A DNA stretch of 64,000 bases. Origin: Prevotellaceae bacterium. Lineage in GTDB: Bacteria; Bacteroidota; Bacteroidia; Bacteroidales; UBA932. Every line of letters begins with the position of its first letter. Position 1 is the first letter of the stretch. The stretch covers positions 1 to 64,000 of the forward strand of contig JAISBU010000058.1 in assembly GCA_031266015.1 (NCBI GenBank). The letters are read 5' to 3'. The position numbers and the translations under genes were made by a program. A model generated the notes under the pieces. That model worked only from the letters and a program-made list of their open reading frames with translations, had not been told where the DNA came from and made no database searches. Shown here one piece after another: positions 60,326-64,000 of this stretch.

Positions 60326-62350
60326 ATGAGAAATTTTTCCAACAAGGTTGTTTACATAATCTGCTCTTACGTGGCGTATGCTCTGCTGTACGCTATCTAT
60401 CGGGTTACTTTTTTACTCGTTTACGCCAACCCCGATGTCTGGAGCAACAAGCAGGATATTTTCAGAGCTTTTTTAACTGGCTTTCGGTTTGATGCTAAAG
60501 TCATAACCATCTGTTTACTTCCCCTCTTTCTTATCGCCATAGCCCATTCGCTATTGGTTAAATATGGGCATTGGGGAGGGCGGTGGAGGAAGGGCTATAC
60601 CATTACCAATACGGTCTTATTTGTGGCAACGGCAGTAGCCCTTGCGGTTGACTTTTACTACTACTCATTTTATCAGTCCCACATTGATGTGCTTGTTTTT
60701 GGTCTGATAGACGATGACACAAAAGAAGTGCTGGTTTCGGTGTGGAAAGATTTTCCGGTGGTTAGGGTTGTCATTGCGCTGGCCTTGCTGGGCTTTGGCG
60801 CGTATAAGCTGTTCGACCGTCTGCTCAGGTTTGAGCCTTTCAGCAAGGTGAAGCTGGGCATAACGGGCTTTGCGCCGGGCCTCCTGCTCTTTCTGACCGT
60901 TTACTTTTATGGTATGTGGGGAACTTTTTCAACTTTCCCGTTGCAGATAGACGATTCCACCATAAGCAAAAATTCGTTCATCAACCAGCTAACGTTGAAC
61001 GGGGCATATACCTTTGAGCAGGCGTATAAGCAGCATAAAAGAAATCAAGTCGCGGGCAACCCCTCTGCGTACTTGCAGACAATGAGCTTGCGGCAGCTGG
61101 TGGCCGACTTCCTGCAGCTGGACGTGGCGGAGGTGGACGAGCAGCAGCCGCTTCGCCATCTTTACGTAACCACGCCGTCCAACCCTTTTTTGAAAGAAAA
61201 CCCTCCGCACGTGGTAGTCCTCCAAATGGAGAGCATGGGGACTATTTACTTTGCCAAGCACACAAAGCAGCTCAACTTGCTGGGTGCGCTGGAGGATGCG
61301 CTTAAGCACTGCTACCTGCTTAAAAACTTCATGCCCGCAACTAACGGAACTATCTCAACGCTGGAGGCGCTTACCACGCAAACGCCCATTGCCTCGGTGG
61401 CGCAATCACCGTTTTACGCACAGTACTTCTCCACGGCAACCACGCGCCCCTTTCTACAGAGTGGCTACCAAACCAGCTTTGTAACCGCAGGAAAGTTGGG
61501 CTGGCGCAACATTAACAGCTACCTGTCGGCGCAGGGGTTTCAGTCGGTTGAGGGGAGGGAGCTGATTTTAGCTGATGACCCTCATGCGCAGGAAAGCGGG
61601 TGGGGCGTTTTTGACGAGTTTATGTTTGACCGAATATTCAAGAAAATAGAAAAAAGCAGCGCACCTCAGTATATTTATGGCATGAGCGTTACCAACCACA
61701 CGCCGTACGAGATACCGAAAAATTATAATCTCCTGCCTGTTACGGTGGACGATTCGCTTGCCGGCATCATTCGCTCAACGGTAGATATCAACGACGTAGC
61801 GGTAAAAAATTTTCAAAGCTACCAGTACGCCTGTGATGCATTGGGTAAGTTTATCGAAAAAATCAGGAAATCCCCCTTTTCCGAGAATACCATCATTGTT
61901 GCCACGGGAGACCATAACTGTCGGCAACTTTTTAACTTCGACGATAACCAAATGTACTGGACGTACTCCGTGCCTTTGGTTGCATATATTCCTCCAAAAT
62001 ATCTGGCAAAGGAAACGTTCAACACTCAGCAGTGGGCGTGGCATAGCGACATTTTCCCCACCTTGTACGAGATGGCCTTGTCCGAGGCTTCCTACATCAA
62101 GCTGGGACGGGATTTGGTAAACGACAAAACAATACCCTACGCAGTTAATGCCGACGACAGAGTATTCTCAGAATCGGGTGCGTTTAGTATGTCTTCAAGC
62201 TTGTATTTTGGTTGGGGTGCGTCAAGCTATTTATTTTCTGCGCCCGGCTTGGCAGATAATCCCGAACTGCAAAAGGTATATCGCTCAGCTAAGGCTGCGC
62301 ACCACTTGAAGGTTTACTTGCAGTACGAAAACACAAGCAGGCAAGAGTAG
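60326..62350 (+). CDS. LTA synthase family protein (sulfatase-like phosphotransferase)
   Basis: A 674-residue membrane enzyme. Five hydrophobic helices (about 8-30, 47-70, 90-110, 140-158, 180-200) precede an extracytoplasmic sulfatase-like domain. The nucleophile is Thr342 in ATNGTISTLEAL, the metal site starts VVLQMESMG (Glu near 298), and VATGDHNCRQLF near 530 is the second metal region. The fold transfers phosphoglycerol or phosphoethanolamine in other bacteria. Gram-negative members modify glycans or lipids; the substrate here is unknown. Confidence 0.88.
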   Translation: MRNFSNKVVYIICSYVAYALLYAIYRVTFLLVYANPDVWSNKQDIFRAFLTGFRFDAKVITICLLPLFLIAIAHSLLVKYGHWGGRWRKGYTITNTVLFVATAVALAVDFYYYSFYQSHIDVLVFGLIDDDTKEVLVSVWKDFPVVRVVIALALLGFGAYKLFDRLLRFEPFSKVKLGITGFAPGLLLFLTVYFYGMWGTFSTFPLQIDDSTISKNSFINQLTLNGAYTFEQAYKQHKRNQVAGNPSAYLQTMSLRQLVADFLQLDVAEVDEQQPLRHLYVTTPSNPFLKENPPHVVVLQMESMGTIYFAKHTKQLNLLGALEDALKHCYLLKNFMPATNGTISTLEALTTQTPIASVAQSPFYAQYFSTATTRPFLQSGYQTSFVTAGKLGWRNINSYLSAQGFQSVEGRELILADDPHAQESGWGVFDEFMFDRIFKKIEKSSAPQYIYGMSVTNHTPYEIPKNYNLLPVTVDDSLAGIIRSTVDINDVAVKNFQSYQYACDALGKFIEKIRKSPFSENTIIVATGDHNCRQLFNFDDNQMYWTYSVPLVAYIPPKYLAKETFNTQQWAWHSDIFPTLYEMALSEASYIKLGRDLVNDKTIPYAVNADDRVFSESGAFSMSSSLYFGWGASSYLFSAPGLADNPELQKVYRSAKAAHHLKVYLQYENTSRQE

Positions 62351-62413
62351 AAAAACGCCGTCGGCGAATTTTGAGTAAAATTGCAGATAACCATTGAGCT
62401 GAATTAACCGGCT

Positions 62414-63751
62414 CTACAGCTCTATTCCGTACAGATGCATTTTGTTGTAGAGCGTTTTCCTGTCAACCTGTAGCAGCTGTGCGGCAAGGGTTTTGTTGCC
62501 GTTTGATTTTCTCAACGCTTCTTCAATTTGCTCTCTTTCATTTTGGTTGCGTAGCGATAGCTGGGGTTCTTCTACATTTTTTTGTGGAGAAGAAAGTATG
62601 GGTAGATTTTCCGGAACAATCTCGTTGCCTTGTGCAAAAAGTACCGCACGCCGAACCACGTTTCTCAGCTCACGCAAATTCCCGCTCCAACGCTGTTGCT
62701 CCAGTATTTGCAGCGTTTCTTTTGTAAAATCCTTTACTTGTTTTCCCAACTCCTTATCCGCCTCCGTCAAAAAGTGACGGGCGAAAACGGGAATATCGTT
62801 TACCCTGTCCCGTAAAGGAGGTACGGTAATGGAGAACTCGTTGAGGCGATGGTACAAATCTTCCCGGAATTTTCCGCTGGCAATAGCCGTTTCCAAATTC
62901 TCATTGGTGGCTGCCAGCATCCGTACATCTACGGTAATATCTGTAGCGGAGCCTACGGGGCGCACCTTGCGCTCCTGTAAAACACGAAGCAGCTGTATTT
63001 GTACCTCGTAGGAAAGATTTCCTACCTCATCTAAAAATACAGTACCGCCTTTTGCTTGCTCAAATACGCCTTTTTTGTCGGCAATAGCTGAGGTAAAAGA
63101 CCCCTTAAGGTGACCAAATAACTCACTGGGAGCCAAATCTTTAGATAAGCCGCCGCAGTCTACCGCTAAAAATGGAGCATAGCTCCGGCTGCTGCTCTCA
63201 TGTATTTGTCGCGCGGCGTATTCTTTGCCCGTACCGCTTTCGCCAAGAATCAGTACAGACATTTGCGTAGGCGCTACCAGCCCGATATGCTCGTACATTT
63301 GCTGCATAACCGGGCTCGTACTTTTTACTACCGTCGAATCCTTTTTTTCAGGCTTAACGGCTGTTGGCGCTGCCGCTTCCGTTTGCTTTCCGCCGGATAA
63401 TACCTGCTCGATTTTCTCCTTTAGAATGCTTGGGTTTAGCGGTTTTTCGAGGAAATCAAAGGCGCCTAACTTTATGGCCAGCACAGCATTTTGAACTTCA
63501 GCGTAGCCAGTCATAATGATGACAGGAGTGCTGTTTTTTTGCTCCCTTAGCCAAGCCAAAAACATAATGCCATCACCGTCGGGCAAACGCAGGTCAGATA
63601 GAATAAGGTGGAAGTTGTTAGCGATAGTTTCCTTTTTTGCACGCTCAACGCCGGAGCATAAGGTTGGCTCAAAATTGTTCTTGGTAAACCAGCTTTGCAG
63701 CATTGACCCGAAAGAAATATCGTCCTCCAGTATTAATATTTTGTGCCTCAT
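62414..63751 (-). CDS. Sigma-54-type response regulator with altered GAFTGA loop
   Basis: A 445-residue NtrC-family regulator. The receiver has Asp53 in LILSDLRLPDGDG and Lys103 in DFLEKPL. The AAA+ domain has GESGTGKE (170-177), FLDEVGNLSYEVQIQLLR and NLRELRNVVRRAVLF; the sigma-54 contact loop reads GSFTSA (217-222) instead of GAFTGA. The Fis-type HTH is NGNKTLAAQLLQVDRKTLYNKM. It is a plausible receiver of the orphan hybrid kinase at 55813, but they are 4 kb apart. Confidence 0.92.
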   Translation of the reverse strand: MRHKILILEDDISFGSMLQSWFTKNNFEPTLCSGVERAKKETIANNFHLILSDLRLPDGDGIMFLAWLREQKNSTPVIIMTGYAEVQNAVLAIKLGAFDFLEKPLNPSILKEKIEQVLSGGKQTEAAAPTAVKPEKKDSTVVKSTSPVMQQMYEHIGLVAPTQMSVLILGESGTGKEYAARQIHESSSRSYAPFLAVDCGGLSKDLAPSELFGHLKGSFTSAIADKKGVFEQAKGGTVFLDEVGNLSYEVQIQLLRVLQERKVRPVGSATDITVDVRMLAATNENLETAIASGKFREDLYHRLNEFSITVPPLRDRVNDIPVFARHFLTEADKELGKQVKDFTKETLQILEQQRWSGNLRELRNVVRRAVLFAQGNEIVPENLPILSSPQKNVEEPQLSLRNQNEREQIEEALRKSNGNKTLAAQLLQVDRKTLYNKMHLYGIEL

Positions 63752-63811
63752 CGCATTCCCCTTAGATGAGCAAAGATAGCGATTTTAATTTTTCGGTTGC
63801 TTAAAAAGCAC

Positions 63812-63819
63812 TACCTTTG
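63812..63819 (+). promoter_or_regulatory. -7 promoter box TACCTTTG at the right edge
   Basis: A perfect TAnnTTTG match reading right, 42 bases before a GTG at 63854, divergent from the sigma-54 regulator. Confidence 0.45.
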
Positions 63820-63835
63820 TTTAAGGATTGGTTGC

Positions 63836-64000
63836 CTGATAAAGAAGCTCGTTGTGCGCTCCGATACTGAAAAAAATATTTTTGCCTTTTCGCAGCTGGG
63901 TTTTCTTATAGAAGGATTCTTGCAGCGCCTGGGGCTTACACAGGTAATCAAGAATAATTTTTTTACGGCAATAAAGCAAAGTGTTGGGCAGAATCCGTGG
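63836..64000 (+). CDS. Start of an unknown gene, cut by the window edge
   Basis: From about 63836 one plus-strand frame stays open to the edge, reading LIKKLVVRSDTEKNIFAFSQ and then an amphipathic helix (FLIEGFLQRLGLTQVI). The likely start is a non-ATG codon (CTG 63836, ATA 63839 or GTG 63854), since no ATG is in frame. A promoter box lies just upstream. An opposite-strand frame is also open, so the assignment is not firm. No family recognised. Confidence 0.4.
   Translation, partial: MIKKLVVRSDTEKNIFAFSQLGFLIEGFLQRLGLTQVIKNNFFTAIKQSVGQNPW

Noticed and set aside
62350-62412. Terminator after the LTA-synthase-like gene
   Set aside because: CGCC/GGCG is only a 4-base stem with a weak T tract, too little to call.

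Overview
The window is a chromosomal segment of a member of the Bacteroidota. The evidence is a complete porP-gldK-gldL-gldM-gldN type IX secretion (T9SS) core operon, a fused SecDF, a DUF3945-type conjugative-element protein, DUF4834 and DUF4294 proteins, a BT_3928-like DoxX protein, and the Bacteroidota -7 promoter motif TAnnTTTG just upstream of many genes. The family-level position cannot be fixed from this sequence; a Bacteroidales-like lineage is compatible.

Layout. 1-2470: end of an integrative/conjugative-type element (edge of an IS, a DUF4099/DUF3945 protein, a MuF_C-type protein with a scrambled C-terminus) abutting the 3' end of a CAU-anticodon tRNA. 2.6-8.3 kb: HAD hydrolase, class A PBP, topoisomerase I. 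8.4-15.7 kb: an arginase-fold protein that appears to lack its metal ligands, then the T9SS operon. 15.7-23.7 kb: proB, proC, a SpoU methyltransferase, a thioredoxin-like lipoprotein, a Nudix hydrolase, tyrS, a small membrane protein resembling a T9SS sorting domain, argH and tadA. 23.9-27.6 kb: a large anchored protein with a propeller-like C-terminus, DUF4834, and a frameshifted chloramphenicol-acetyltransferase-like gene. 27.8-38.5 kb: tRNA-Asn, secDF, a TonB-like protein, folK, an AAA ATPase, a DoxX protein, tmk, folP, cdaA and an Lrp regulator.

38.5-45 kb: dnaB, an unknown single-pass protein, ispD, an orphan cytosine-5 methyltransferase, a decayed lipoprotein/hydrolase fusion and a divergent pair of small HTH regulators. 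45.2-51.7 kb: a MacAB-TolC-like efflux operon followed by a LytS/LytTR two-component pair. 51.8-55.5 kb: outer-membrane barrel, polyprenyl synthase, DUF4294, ddl and a small secreted protein made of 20-residue repeats. 55.8-63.8 kb: a hybrid histidine kinase with Hpt domain, a lipoprotein/radical SAM-SPASM pair, an LTA-synthase-like phosphotransferase and a sigma-54-type response regulator.

How the genes work together: the largest theme is envelope biology (PBP, T9SS, SecDF, efflux, Ddl, isoprenoid carrier synthesis by IspD and polyprenyl synthase, LTA-synthase-like enzyme). The least understood unit is the radical SAM/SPASM enzyme whose gene starts two bases after the stop of a dedicated lipoprotein gene; it sits between a phosphorelay kinase and a sigma-54-type regulator whose GAFTGA loop is altered. 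Intergenic regions also carry a dispersed palindromic repeat family (core TGTCATGCTGAGC), including one copy with 30-bp perfect arms.
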